Assembly: GCA_005239655.1 (NCBI GenBank)
Contig: SBBP01000005.1
Location: 1-8,474, forward strand
DNA: 8,474 nt
DNA from: Candidatus Microgenomatus auricola
Lineage (GTDB): Bacteria; Patescibacteriota; Patescibacteriia; UBA9570; XYC2-FULL-38-9
Reading direction: 5' to 3'
This document shows, one piece after another, positions 1 to 6,539 of the stretch. Position 1 is the first letter of the stretch. Each line of letters begins with the position of its first letter. The position numbers and the translations under genes were made by a program. The notes under the pieces are model-generated. The model saw only the letters and a list, made by a program, of their open reading frames with translations, did not search any database and was not told the origin of the DNA.

Positions 1-339
1 CCATCGACCGCGCGAATGTCGCTGCTCAAGCTTGGTCATGTCGACCGGCTGCTCATCATCCAAACCATAAATCGACGACAAATCGTGGGCGTCTGCCGAC
101 AATTCTTCTTCAGCAGCGTCTGCGTTCGATGCTGCATCCGCAGCTTCACTCGCACTTTCTTTTTCTTCACTTGACTCAAGTGACTCCATTGGCATCACGA
201 CGTCATCATCCGGCGACTCTGGAGTAACCGCGTTCGTCGGCGTTTCAGCTTCAACCGTTCGACGCTGTTTTTTTGTTGCCTTTTCCGATTCAATCTGCAA
301 CGCTTTCTTTGGAAGTTTGCGTTTTTGTACGTAGGCCAT
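1..339 (-). CDS. Acidic low-complexity hypothetical protein (N-terminal part, runs off left edge)
   Basis: I do not recognise this protein. Only its first 113 codons lie in the window and the frame stays open to the edge. Residues 1-27 are Lys/Arg-rich (MAYVQKRKLPKKALQ...). Residues about 28-90 are rich in Asp, Glu, Ser and Ala and probably disordered. A more ordered piece, SSIYGLDDEQPVDMTKLEQ, follows and then turns basic (RHSRGRW). The chosen start is the ATG at 337-339, which lies inside the end of lgt, giving a 50-base overlap in another frame. No Shine-Dalgarno motif precedes it. Later starts are possible (TTG at 298-300, or in-frame ATG codons near residue 50). The charge pattern could be the cytoplasmic tail of a membrane protein or a nucleic-acid-binding tail, but nothing visible decides this. 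The reading frame is credible because it follows the strand and spacing of the array and is uninterrupted for 113 codons. Confidence 0.6.
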   Translation of the reverse strand, partial: MAYVQKRKLPKKALQIESEKATKKQRRTVEAETPTNAVTPESPDDDVVMPMESLESSEEKESASEAADAASNADAAEEELSADAHDLSSIYGLDDEQPVDMTKLEQRHSRGRW

Positions 340-1090
340 GGGAAAGAGAATACCACAAAATTCCTGCGCCAACAACCGCAACAATCGAGAGATACTGTGC
401 GACGGTGAGCCCGAAAAAACGAGGATCACTATTCGGGAGATCAATCGCCCGCCAGAAGTCGAGCAGAAAGCGTGCGACACCATGCCACAGTAAAAACAAC
501 GCAGTGTAGACGCCGATACGTCTCTGCGGGTTACTCTTCCACAGTACAAAAAACACAATGCTCAACGCGAGTTGTTCAATCGATAAGTACAAACCGTGGT
601 TGTGGCGTACGATACGATCAATGTATTCCTCGCCAAGAAAAAACGATGTCGGGATCCCTGGATGGTCGAAAATGAAAAAGCATCCCAAACGACCAATGGC
701 AATTCCGATCGGTAATCCCATCACACCAGACTCGACGTACGCGCGCCACGGCAGGTCGTGACGGCGAAAATAAACCCACGCAGCGATCGCGGCACCAAGC
801 AAACCGCCAGAGAATGACAAGCCACCTTCCCACACTTTGAACACGTTCAGTGGTGCATCGATATACTCCGGCAACTCAACGAGCACGTACAGAAGACGGC
901 TCCCAATGAGCGCAGAAAAAATTGCCCAAAACGCCACATCCATCATCTTCTCTGCGTTCAAACCACGCCGTTTCGCAACACGTAATGCCACCAGCAGTCC
1001 GACAAGAATACCCAAGGAGACCATGAGCCCCCACACATGAATGGTGACTGGCCCCAGTGCAATCGCTGTCCATTGAAAAAAAGGGATCAT
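290..1090 (-). CDS. lgt: Prolipoprotein diacylglyceryl transferase (divergent Lgt)
   Basis: Predicted 266-residue polytopic membrane enzyme that would move diacylglycerol from phosphatidylglycerol to the lipobox cysteine of prolipoproteins. Family features are the N-terminal GPVTIHVWGLMVSLG segment (residues 13-27), LSFSGGLLG (91-99), the signature-like GRLGCFFIFDHPG (133-145) and a C-terminal segment ending in LTVAQYLS. About seven hydrophobic stretches are visible, and the length is near the family norm. Positions known to be critical in E. coli Lgt differ: Tyr26 aligns with Trp20, His103 with Ser94, Asn146 with Cys137 and Glu151 with Asp142. Arg143 and Gly154 are retained as Arg134 and Gly145. 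The start is the ATG at 1088-1090, which overlaps the upstream stop as TAATG; an in-frame TTG six codons earlier (1106-1108) is less likely. No Shine-Dalgarno motif is present. Family membership is fairly secure; full activity is not shown. Confidence 0.87.
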   Translation of the reverse strand: MIPFFQWTAIALGPVTIHVWGLMVSLGILVGLLVALRVAKRRGLNAEKMMDVAFWAIFSALIGSRLLYVLVELPEYIDAPLNVFKVWEGGLSFSGGLLGAAIAAWVYFRRHDLPWRAYVESGVMGLPIGIAIGRLGCFFIFDHPGIPTSFFLGEEYIDRIVRHNHGLYLSIEQLALSIVFFVLWKSNPQRRIGVYTALFLLWHGVARFLLDFWRAIDLPNSDPRFFGLTVAQYLSIVAVVGAGILWYSLSHGLRTKTQTSKESVAD

Positions 1091-2067
1091 TACTGTGCAC
1101 TCAGCCAATCCGCAATTGCCTGTTCCCCAGCGGTGAATCCGGCGTCGTTGGTGTCATCGAGGAAAAAATGATCAACCGCTGTATCATCAAGAAATACGGA
1201 TGTGAGCTGCACGCTCTCGTTCACTTGCGTTGCAATCTGCTCCGCCTGAGTAAACGGCACTACAGAATCTGCACGACCATGCAGCAGCAACGTTGGAACA
1301 GAAATCTCCACAGTGGTGGCGGAAAGATCGTTCAGACAGGAGTCCACGGCAACCGCTTCTGAACAGCCGGTTTGCGTCAAAAAATTTTCTGCACCACGAC
1401 TGTCCTGTGCGACAAGGGCCGCGTACTGTGCTGCAATATCGCTATACCCATAGGCGGCAATCAGCCCGTCAACGTATTCCTGGTGAGTTTCGAGTGCGCG
1501 CAGTGCGATATACACACCGTGATCCAAACCAAACAAATAGATGGGCTGGTCGGTTGCTTGGAGCAACTTTCGAGCCCAGTCAATGGTTGAAACGACATCC
1601 GTCACCTCTTCTTCTCCCATGGTTCCTTCGCGCCAGTCGAGTGTGAACGTGAGTGCATTCTGTTCACGTGCAATCGATTCTCCCCACACGGTCCCAATTT
1701 CGTCTGTTGCCCGAGTGGACGATGGTGCAGAGTGTATGATAATGACAACCGGAAATGGACCATTGCCAGACGGTTTGGAAAGGCGGGCGCGCAGAAGCTG
1801 ACCATCTTTGGTCACGATTCCGATGTCTTCATTCTGCAATTCCTCTTCGCTCAGTCGCGATTGGAATGCGCGTTCAATTTCGTCATCGGATGGAGCGATC
1901 TGATCCAAAATGGCGTTGATATTCATCAACTCGTTCTCGCGAATACGCTCCTCACCCTCCGGTGTGTTCTGCAGAATGCGTAGCACGGCGACGGATCCGA
2001 TCATCACCAAAAACACCCCTATCGTGAATGGTCGTGCGATTTCTGATGGCCATGATTGGCGAGGCAT
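1090..2067 (-). CDS. Membrane-anchored alpha/beta-hydrolase (dienelactone hydrolase / peptidase S9-like)
   Basis: The 325-residue protein has one N-terminal membrane segment (about residues 14-32, FTIGVFLVMIGSVAVLRIL) after a short basic end, with no lipobox or clear cleavage site, so the rest probably lies outside the membrane. A Glu-rich linker (36-80) precedes an alpha/beta-hydrolase domain. Strand PFPVVIIIHSAP (about 105-116) carries the usual oxyanion region. The nucleophile elbow reads GLDHG (180-184) with Asp182 where Ser is expected. HGRADSVVP (263-271) supplies the acid, Asp267, and DHFF supplies His300. Two cysteines about eight residues apart in the cap-like region (TQTGCSE, VDSCLND) could form a disulfide. 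I chose the ATG at 2065-2067, five bases after the upstream stop. A TTG at 2074-2076 overlaps that stop (TTGA), has a weak GGA five bases upstream and would add three residues. Substrate unknown. Confidence 0.8.
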   Translation of the reverse strand: MPRQSWPSEIARPFTIGVFLVMIGSVAVLRILQNTPEGEERIRENELMNINAILDQIAPSDDEIERAFQSRLSEEELQNEDIGIVTKDGQLLRARLSKPSGNGPFPVVIIIHSAPSSTRATDEIGTVWGESIAREQNALTFTLDWREGTMGEEEVTDVVSTIDWARKLLQATDQPIYLFGLDHGVYIALRALETHQEYVDGLIAAYGYSDIAAQYAALVAQDSRGAENFLTQTGCSEAVAVDSCLNDLSATTVEISVPTLLLHGRADSVVPFTQAEQIATQVNESVQLTSVFLDDTAVDHFFLDDTNDAGFTAGEQAIADWLSAQ

Positions 2068-2072
2068 AATGT

Positions 2073-2867
2073 TCAATGTGTTCCGTCAATGCAGTATAGC
2101 ATGATTTCATCGAACAGCTGTGGCGGTGCGACTACAAAATCTTGATCACCCCGCTTCCAGGAAAGAGGCACACGAGAAAAGTCGGTCACGCAAAAACCCG
2201 CTTCGCGCAGTAGCAAGTCCATCGGTGCAAAATCCCACGGCTTGAACGCATTTCCAATATACGCGTCTCGTTCGCCGCGTACGATGCTCATAGTGTTTGC
2301 GGCAACAGAGCGTAGACTCTTTGTCGACAGCCCCTGTGCAGAAAGTTTCTGTCGTATGCGGTTGATCCGATCCGCACTTGGAGCCTGTGGCATCCACCCC
2401 ACAATAGGATGACAAGCGCTCAATGATGACACCGTGGCAGCCTGCACACGCACACCATTGAATTCTGTTCCACACTCTCGCCGTCCAGATGCGAGGTGAT
2501 CACTCGCTGGGTTGTAGATGACCGCCAGTTGTATCTGTTCCCCGTCTGCACGCGTAATCATAGTTCCGTACTCAGGAATGCCGTTTGCAAAATTCCATGT
2601 GCCATCCAGTGGATCAATAATCCATGTGTGTTCGGCGTTCTGCGTCCCAACGAAACCCGCCTCTTCAGAGAGAATATCGTCGTCAGGAAATCTCTGCTGA
2701 ATCGCGTTGATGATCAACTCTTCTGCAGCCAGGTCCGCTTCAGTTGCAAAGTCTTCTGTGTGTGATTTGATGTTCCGCGTCAGTCGTTTGCCAAAAAATG
2801 AGAGGAGTACTTCCCCTGACTCACGTGCGATCGCCTCTGTCCATCGCTGAATCTCTTCATCTGTCAT
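2073..2867 (-). CDS. Inositol monophosphatase-family phosphatase
   Basis: This 264-residue cytosolic protein has the full Li+-sensitive, Mg2+-dependent phosphatase signature set. The metal-site carboxylates lie in SEEAG (67-71) and in WIIDPLDGTWNF (82-93), where Asp85, Asp88 and the GT pair are intact. The C-terminal KPWDFAPMDLLLREAG (209-224) matches the family WDxAAG...EAG block, keeping Asp212 but with Pro in place of the second Ala. TEADLAAEE (42-50) matches the early helix motif. The fold covers inositol monophosphatase, 3'(2'),5'-bisphosphate nucleotidase (CysQ), histidinol phosphatase and some fructose-1,6-bisphosphatases. I cannot choose between these from sequence alone. Its place right after the transketolase genes makes a sugar-phosphate substrate possible. 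The ATG overlaps the upstream stop by four bases (ATGA), which suggests translational coupling; no Shine-Dalgarno motif is seen. Confidence 0.9.
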   Translation of the reverse strand: MTDEEIQRWTEAIARESGEVLLSFFGKRLTRNIKSHTEDFATEADLAAEELIINAIQQRFPDDDILSEEAGFVGTQNAEHTWIIDPLDGTWNFANGIPEYGTMITRADGEQIQLAVIYNPASDHLASGRRECGTEFNGVRVQAATVSSLSACHPIVGWMPQAPSADRINRIRQKLSAQGLSTKSLRSVAANTMSIVRGERDAYIGNAFKPWDFAPMDLLLREAGFCVTDFSRVPLSWKRGDQDFVVAPPQLFDEIMLYCIDGTH

Positions 2868-3874
2868 GTCGAATGTTTCGAATCATTGTCATCGGCAAAT
2901 TGCAATACACTCATTTCTTGTGCAATACTTTCGGCGGTGAGGCCAAAATGTTTCCACAGCTCAGCGGCTTTTCCAGATTCACCAAAACAATCGCGCATAC
3001 CGATGCGATGGATCTTGGTTGGAGCGTGCTCCGCAAGCACCTCAGCGACAGCGCCGCCAATGCCTCCATTGATTTGGTGTTCCTCGAGGGTTACCACTGC
3101 TCCAGTTTTCCGTGCTGAGGCGACGACGGTTTCTACATCGAACGGCTTGATCGTATGGAGATTGATGACTTCAACGGAAATCTTGCCGCCGAGAAGATAC
3201 GCAGCACGTAAGCCCTCGTAGAGCATGGGGCCCGCACCAATCAGCGTCACATCAGTCCCCTCCACCAGGACTTGGGCTTTGCCAATTTCAAATGGTGTCT
3301 CGCTGGTTGTGAAGATCGGCGATTTCTCACGCGCAAGGCGCAGATAGGTGGGGTGGGTGTCCTGTGCAATCGCGAGCGTTGCGGCATAGGCCTGTTCGAC
3401 ATCCGCTGGGACGATAACATACATATTTGGCAACACGCGTGTGATCGCAATGTCTTCCAACGCTTGGTGCGTTGCGCCGTCAGGCCCCACGGATAACCCC
3501 GCGTGTGAACCGACCATCTTCACATTTCGATCGTTGTAGCAAATGGTTGTGCGAATCTGCTCCCAGTTGCGTCCGGGTGAAAACGCCGCATACGAAGAAC
3601 AGAATGGAATTTTTCCTGCAGCTGCCATGCCCGATGCAACTGTCACTAAGTTTTGCTCTGCGACACCCACTTGTGCAAACCGCTCTGGAAATGCCTCGGC
3701 AAACAGATGCATTTGTGTTGACTCGGTCAGGTCTGCACACAAACCGACGATACGTTCATCGCGCTTTGCTGCTTCAACAAGCGCTTTGCCAAATCCTTGC
3801 CGCGTTGCGCCACTTTTGAGTACTGTTGGGTCCCACAGTGCTTCCGCAAGATGAAGTGAAGAGTTGATCTGCAT
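2864..3874 (-). CDS. Transketolase, C-terminal subunit
   Basis: This 336-residue protein carries the pyrimidine-binding and C-terminal domains of transketolase; with the N-terminal subunit just upstream it forms a thiamine diphosphate enzyme that moves two-carbon ketol units between sugar phosphates. The Pyr domain has GLCADLTEST (44-53) and QVGVAEQNLV (68-77), where Glu73 is the conserved residue that activates the cofactor. VGSHAGLSVGPDGATHQALED (121-141) carries the substrate-binding His136. The C-terminal domain contains DVTLIGAG and the VTLEEHQINGGIGG block. The start is the ATG at 3872-3874, one base after the stop of the N-terminal gene (TAA T ATG); a TTG nine codons earlier would overlap that gene and looks less likely. 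A 1-deoxyxylulose-5-phosphate synthase is unlikely given the typical split-transketolase sequence and the flanking pentose phosphate genes. Confidence 0.95.
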   Translation of the reverse strand: MQINSSLHLAEALWDPTVLKSGATRQGFGKALVEAAKRDERIVGLCADLTESTQMHLFAEAFPERFAQVGVAEQNLVTVASGMAAAGKIPFCSSYAAFSPGRNWEQIRTTICYNDRNVKMVGSHAGLSVGPDGATHQALEDIAITRVLPNMYVIVPADVEQAYAATLAIAQDTHPTYLRLAREKSPIFTTSETPFEIGKAQVLVEGTDVTLIGAGPMLYEGLRAAYLLGGKISVEVINLHTIKPFDVETVVASARKTGAVVTLEEHQINGGIGGAVAEVLAEHAPTKIHRIGMRDCFGESGKAAELWKHFGLTAESIAQEMSVLQFADDNDSKHST

Positions 3875-3875
3875 A

Positions 3876-4730
3876 TTAGTAATCGTATTGGTCCTGTTCA
3901 ATCTGTGTGCGCACCTGCTGCAATTCAGCCAAGGCCTTTTCTAACTCCTCTGCTGATGGGGGCTTGCCGTGCCATTTGTAATCCCCTTCCATAAAGCTGA
4001 CTCCTTTACCCGGTGTCGTCAACGCGTTAATCAATACTGGCTTGCCTTTCACCGCTTTCGCCTCAGTGATCGCCGAGATAATTTCTTCGTAGTGGTGACC
4101 GTTCACTTCAATCACATGCCAGTTGAATGCTTCGTATTTTTCCTTAATCGGATCGAGCGGCATCACCTCCTCGGTGTTGCCTTCAATCTGAATGAAGTTG
4201 CGATCCATAATTTGAATCAGGTTGTCGAGTTTGTATTTTGCGGCGAACATGACGGCTTCCCAGTGATTCCCCTCCTGATGTTCACCGTCAGATGTCAACA
4301 CAAACACGGTGTGTTTCTTACCATCGAGTTTTGCCGCCCATGCCATACCAGATCCTTGTGACAACCCAGAACCTAAGGGGCCACTGGTGGTCTCCAAGCC
4401 CGGCAACGCCGAACGGTGCGGATGGCCTTGTATGCGCGACCCGAGTTGGCGCAGCGTCATCAACTCGTCTACAGAAAAATATCCTGCATGCGCCATGGTG
4501 GCATACAGTACCGGACAGATATGACCGTTGGACAGCACTAATCGATCACGTTCATCCCAGTCGGTGTTCTGTGGATCGTGTTTCATCGCCTGAAAATAGA
4601 GCACCGTAAAAATATCCGCCATGCCCAACGGACCACCGGAGTGACCGGAACCGGCTGTATTCAGTGCGCGCAGCAGGTCTTGGCGAATCGTGTTGGCAAT
4701 GAGCGCCAACTCTTTACGGTCAGTGATCAT
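3876..4730 (-). CDS. Transketolase, N-terminal subunit
   Basis: This 284-residue protein is the diphosphate-binding half of a split transketolase. AGSGHSGGPLGMADI (26-40) contains His30, and LVLSNGHICPVLYA (64-77) contains His70. GHPHR (102-106) contains His103, and SGPLGSGLSQGSGMA (116-130) is the family block. The thiamine diphosphate motif begins at TSDGEHQEG (146-154), with Asp148 for the metal, and ends at DRNFIQIEGNT (176-186), with Asn178 as the second ligand. GKGVSFMEGDYKWHGKPP near the end is also typical, with the His that meets the cofactor. The ATG at 4728-4730 lies three bases after the transaldolase stop and has no Shine-Dalgarno motif. The gene ends one base before the C-terminal subunit starts, so the two are surely co-translated. 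The halves together give about 620 residues, close to a one-chain transketolase. Confidence 0.95.
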   Translation of the reverse strand: MITDRKELALIANTIRQDLLRALNTAGSGHSGGPLGMADIFTVLYFQAMKHDPQNTDWDERDRLVLSNGHICPVLYATMAHAGYFSVDELMTLRQLGSRIQGHPHRSALPGLETTSGPLGSGLSQGSGMAWAAKLDGKKHTVFVLTSDGEHQEGNHWEAVMFAAKYKLDNLIQIMDRNFIQIEGNTEEVMPLDPIKEKYEAFNWHVIEVNGHHYEEIISAITEAKAVKGKPVLINALTTPGKGVSFMEGDYKWHGKPPSAEELEKALAELQQVRTQIEQDQYDY

Positions 4731-4733
4731 GGG

Positions 4734-5378
4734 TTACTGTTTCGCGTTTTTCCAGTCATCGAGGAACCTCTTGATGCCCGCATCGGTCAACGGATGCTTA
4801 AACAGTTCGTGAAACACCGCTGGAGGCATGGTAGCAACGTCAGCACCAAGCAACGCGGCCTTACGCACGTGCAGTGGACTGCGAATACTTGCGGCAAGAA
4901 TCTGCGTATCAAAATCGTAATGGTCGTAGATTGTACGAATCTCGGCGATCACCTGCATCCCATCTTCACCGATGTCATCCAAGCGTCCAATGAATGGGGA
5001 GACGAAGGTCGCGCCCGCTTTTGCCGCCAACAGTGCTTGTTCCGCGCTGAACACCAAAGTCACATTCACGTGCACACCTTTCCTGCGCAGAGCCACACAC
5101 GCTGCGATGCCCGCTTCGGTCATCGGCACTTTAATGGTGATGTTTTTGTGAATTTTGACTAGCGGCTTTGCTTCTTCGAGCATACCGGCCGTATCCAATG
5201 CCGTGACCTCCGCGCTGATCGGCCCGTCGACAATACCGGCAATTTCTTTCACCACCTCGGAAAATACGCGTCCCGATTTTGCAATGAGTGATGGGTTCGT
5301 TGTGACGCCGTCGATCACACCAATTTCAGCTGCCTTCCGGATTTCCTCAACTTCTGCCGTGTCCAAGAAAAATTTCAT
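4734..5378 (-). CDS. tal: Transaldolase, small TalC/FSA-type
   Basis: This 214-residue class I aldolase-fold enzyme would exchange three-carbon units between sedoheptulose-7-phosphate and glyceraldehyde-3-phosphate, giving erythrose-4-phosphate and fructose-6-phosphate. [14 protein letters not shown] opens the chain, [13 protein letters not shown] (24-36) is the family signature, and ITIKVPMT (80-87) contains the Schiff-base Lys83. VNVTLVFS (105-111) and [11 protein letters not shown] (127-137) complete the active site. Two residues separate true transaldolase from fructose-6-phosphate aldolase: Glu57 in SAEVTAL (Gln59 in E. coli FSA) and Phe129 in SPFIGR (Tyr131 in FSA). Both point to transaldolase, which fits the neighbours. 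It is preceded by the longest gap inside the pathway block (74 bases), so it may have its own promoter. GAAGG lies about ten bases before the ATG and is only a weak ribosome binding site. Confidence 0.95.
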   Translation of the reverse strand: MKFFLDTAEVEEIRKAAEIGVIDGVTTNPSLIAKSGRVFSEVVKEIAGIVDGPISAEVTALDTAGMLEEAKPLVKIHKNITIKVPMTEAGIAACVALRRKGVHVNVTLVFSAEQALLAAKAGATFVSPFIGRLDDIGEDGMQVIAEIRTIYDHYDFDTQILAASIRSPLHVRKAALLGADVATMPPAVFHELFKHPLTDAGIKRFLDDWKNAKQ

Positions 5379-5399
5379 AGGTTCGATGCCTTCGGTTCA

Positions 5400-5429
5400 A
5401 TAGTAAAAAGATCACCTGTACGGTACCAA
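5400..5429 (-). promoter_or_regulatory. Weak candidate internal promoter before the transaldolase gene
   Basis: In the 74-base gap between rpe and tal, TTGGTA (5429-5424) and TACTAT (5405-5400) are 18 bases apart, each matching four of six consensus bases. A start near 5393 would leave about 15 leader bases. The same gap holds two near-identical copies of TTGAAC(C)GAA, at 5440 and 5400, exactly 40 bases apart. The match is poor and this could be chance; the main support is the unusual gap length in an otherwise compact array. Confidence 0.2.
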
Positions 5430-5452
5430 CTTTCGTTCAAAAAATCAATTCT

Positions 5453-6073
5453 TCAGCCGCGAAGCTGTGCCAGCGCCGCACCAAGATCCTCCGACTTCCA
5501 TAAAAAGCTTGCGGCAGCCAGGATGTCACATCCGGCAGCGACAATATCGTCACGATTGTCCGCATTCACTCCTCCGTCCACTTCCACCAATACATCTGGC
5601 CTCAATTTTTTCACTTCTTTTATTTTTTCCAGCACATCATACTGAAATGACTGGCCAGAAAATCCCGGATCCACACCCATCACGACCACCAAATCAATAT
5701 CGTTGATATACGGTTTGAGTTCAAATGTGGATGTGCTGGGGTTTATTGCAATTCCCACTTTTTTTCCAGTTTGACGAATGTGTTGGATAAGATGCTCCAT
5801 GTTATCGACTGCTTCGTAGTGCACAATCAATCGCTGCACATTGGGAAGCGCCCAGCTGTTGACAAACAACACGGGCCGTTCGATCATGAGGTGCACTTCC
5901 ATCGTGACAGGAAGATCACGCAGCTGCCATGGATTACGGAACGTTTCGTTTGGCACAAACGCACCATCCATGACATCCAATTGGATCATCTTGGTGTACG
6001 GCCGAATACGTTTCACTTTTTCGTGAATTTCTTCGAGCGTTTTTTCTAAAATGGCTGGGATCACTTCTACCAT
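5453..6073 (-). CDS. rpe: Ribulose-phosphate 3-epimerase (divergent)
   Basis: This 206-residue TIM-barrel enzyme would interconvert ribulose-5-phosphate and xylulose-5-phosphate. Recognisable blocks are MIQLDVMDGAFVPN (29-42), MEVHLMIERP (58-67), VMGVDPGFSGQSF (131-143) and VEVDGGVNADN (163-173). Family metal ligands are normally His, Asp, His, Asp. Here they read Gln31, Asp33, His61, Asp166, so the first His is replaced; the codon is CAA at 5983-5981. The usual PSILSAD opening is VIPAILEKT, losing the substrate-contacting Ser, and the phosphate-loop end reads AAASFLW rather than AGSAIF. From memory, similar versions occur in Candidate Phyla Radiation genomes, so this is probably a lineage variant and not a dead enzyme. 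The ATG lies one base after the rpiB stop (TAG T ATG). A related epimerase, such as one for allulose-6-phosphate, is possible but less likely beside rpiB, tal and transketolase. Confidence 0.92.
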   Translation of the reverse strand: MVEVIPAILEKTLEEIHEKVKRIRPYTKMIQLDVMDGAFVPNETFRNPWQLRDLPVTMEVHLMIERPVLFVNSWALPNVQRLIVHYEAVDNMEHLIQHIRQTGKKVGIAINPSTSTFELKPYINDIDLVVVMGVDPGFSGQSFQYDVLEKIKEVKKLRPDVLVEVDGGVNADNRDDIVAAGCDILAAASFLWKSEDLGAALAQLRG

Positions 6074-6074
6074 A

Positions 6075-6536
6075 CTATTTCAAATGTTCTTCTTCGTAGG
6101 ATTGAATTTTCTGCACGCGTCGTGCGTGACGCTCCTCACCATCAAACTGCGCATCCAAAAATGCTTTCGTAATCTCCATTGCCTGCTCGGCAGTGATGAC
6201 TCGCCCCGCAAGCACCAATACATTGGCATCGTCATGCTCTCGCGATTGCCGACCCATGTATGGAGTGGTGGCAAGGGCAGCACGAACTCCTTTGACTTTG
6301 TTTGCTGCGATATCCATGCCGACGCCCGAGCCGCACACGAGAATGCCGAGATCACCTCGGCGTGCGCGGTCGGAATCACCCACTTTTTCTGCCACTGCAA
6401 ATGCGTAGTCCGTAAAGTCTGCCGGCTCCTCGGTGTGCGTACCCAAATCTGTAAACTCAACACCGCGCTGTTGCAGCAGTGCGACAACAGTTTGCTTTAG
6501 TGAAAACCCAGCGTGATCAGAACCAAGGTAAATCAT
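6075..6536 (-). CDS. rpiB: Ribose-5-phosphate isomerase B
   Basis: This 153-residue cytosolic enzyme of the RpiB/LacA/LacB family would interconvert ribose-5-phosphate and ribulose-5-phosphate. The opening MIYLGSDHAGF carries Asp7 and His8. FTDYAFAVAEKV (41-52) is the family helix. ILVCGSGVGMDIAANKVKGV (65-84) contains the catalytic Cys68 and the anion-hole Gly-Ser-Gly, and SREHDDANVLVLAGR (98-112) contains His101. The usual HNDANVL motif is HDDANVL here. The presence of Cys68 supports RpiB-type catalysis and argues against the LacA/LacB galactose isomerases, as does the pentose phosphate context. The C-terminus is charged (YEEEHLK) and of normal length. The ATG at 6534-6536 is three bases after the stop of the upstream thiol oxidoreductase gene, and the stop is one base before rpe. 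No Shine-Dalgarno motif is seen. Confidence 0.95.
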   Translation of the reverse strand: MIYLGSDHAGFSLKQTVVALLQQRGVEFTDLGTHTEEPADFTDYAFAVAEKVGDSDRARRGDLGILVCGSGVGMDIAANKVKGVRAALATTPYMGRQSREHDDANVLVLAGRVITAEQAMEITKAFLDAQFDGEERHARRVQKIQSYEEEHLK

Positions 6537-6539
6537 ATC

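Noticed and set aside
4578..5162. Plus-strand open frame of 194 codons
   Set aside because: It lies antisense across the ends of the transaldolase and transketolase N genes, both of which have clear conserved motifs. No family features are seen in its translation.
5415..5430. GGTACCGTAC palindromic stretch before tal as a terminator or riboswitch stem
   Set aside because: The stem is very short and has no adjacent T run or conserved riboswitch core. The gap is too small for a known riboswitch.
5971..5990. The Rpe His-to-Gln change as a sign of pseudogene decay
   Set aside because: The frame is complete, the other metal ligands and loops are intact, and similar changes are recalled in related phyla. 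A lineage variant is more likely.
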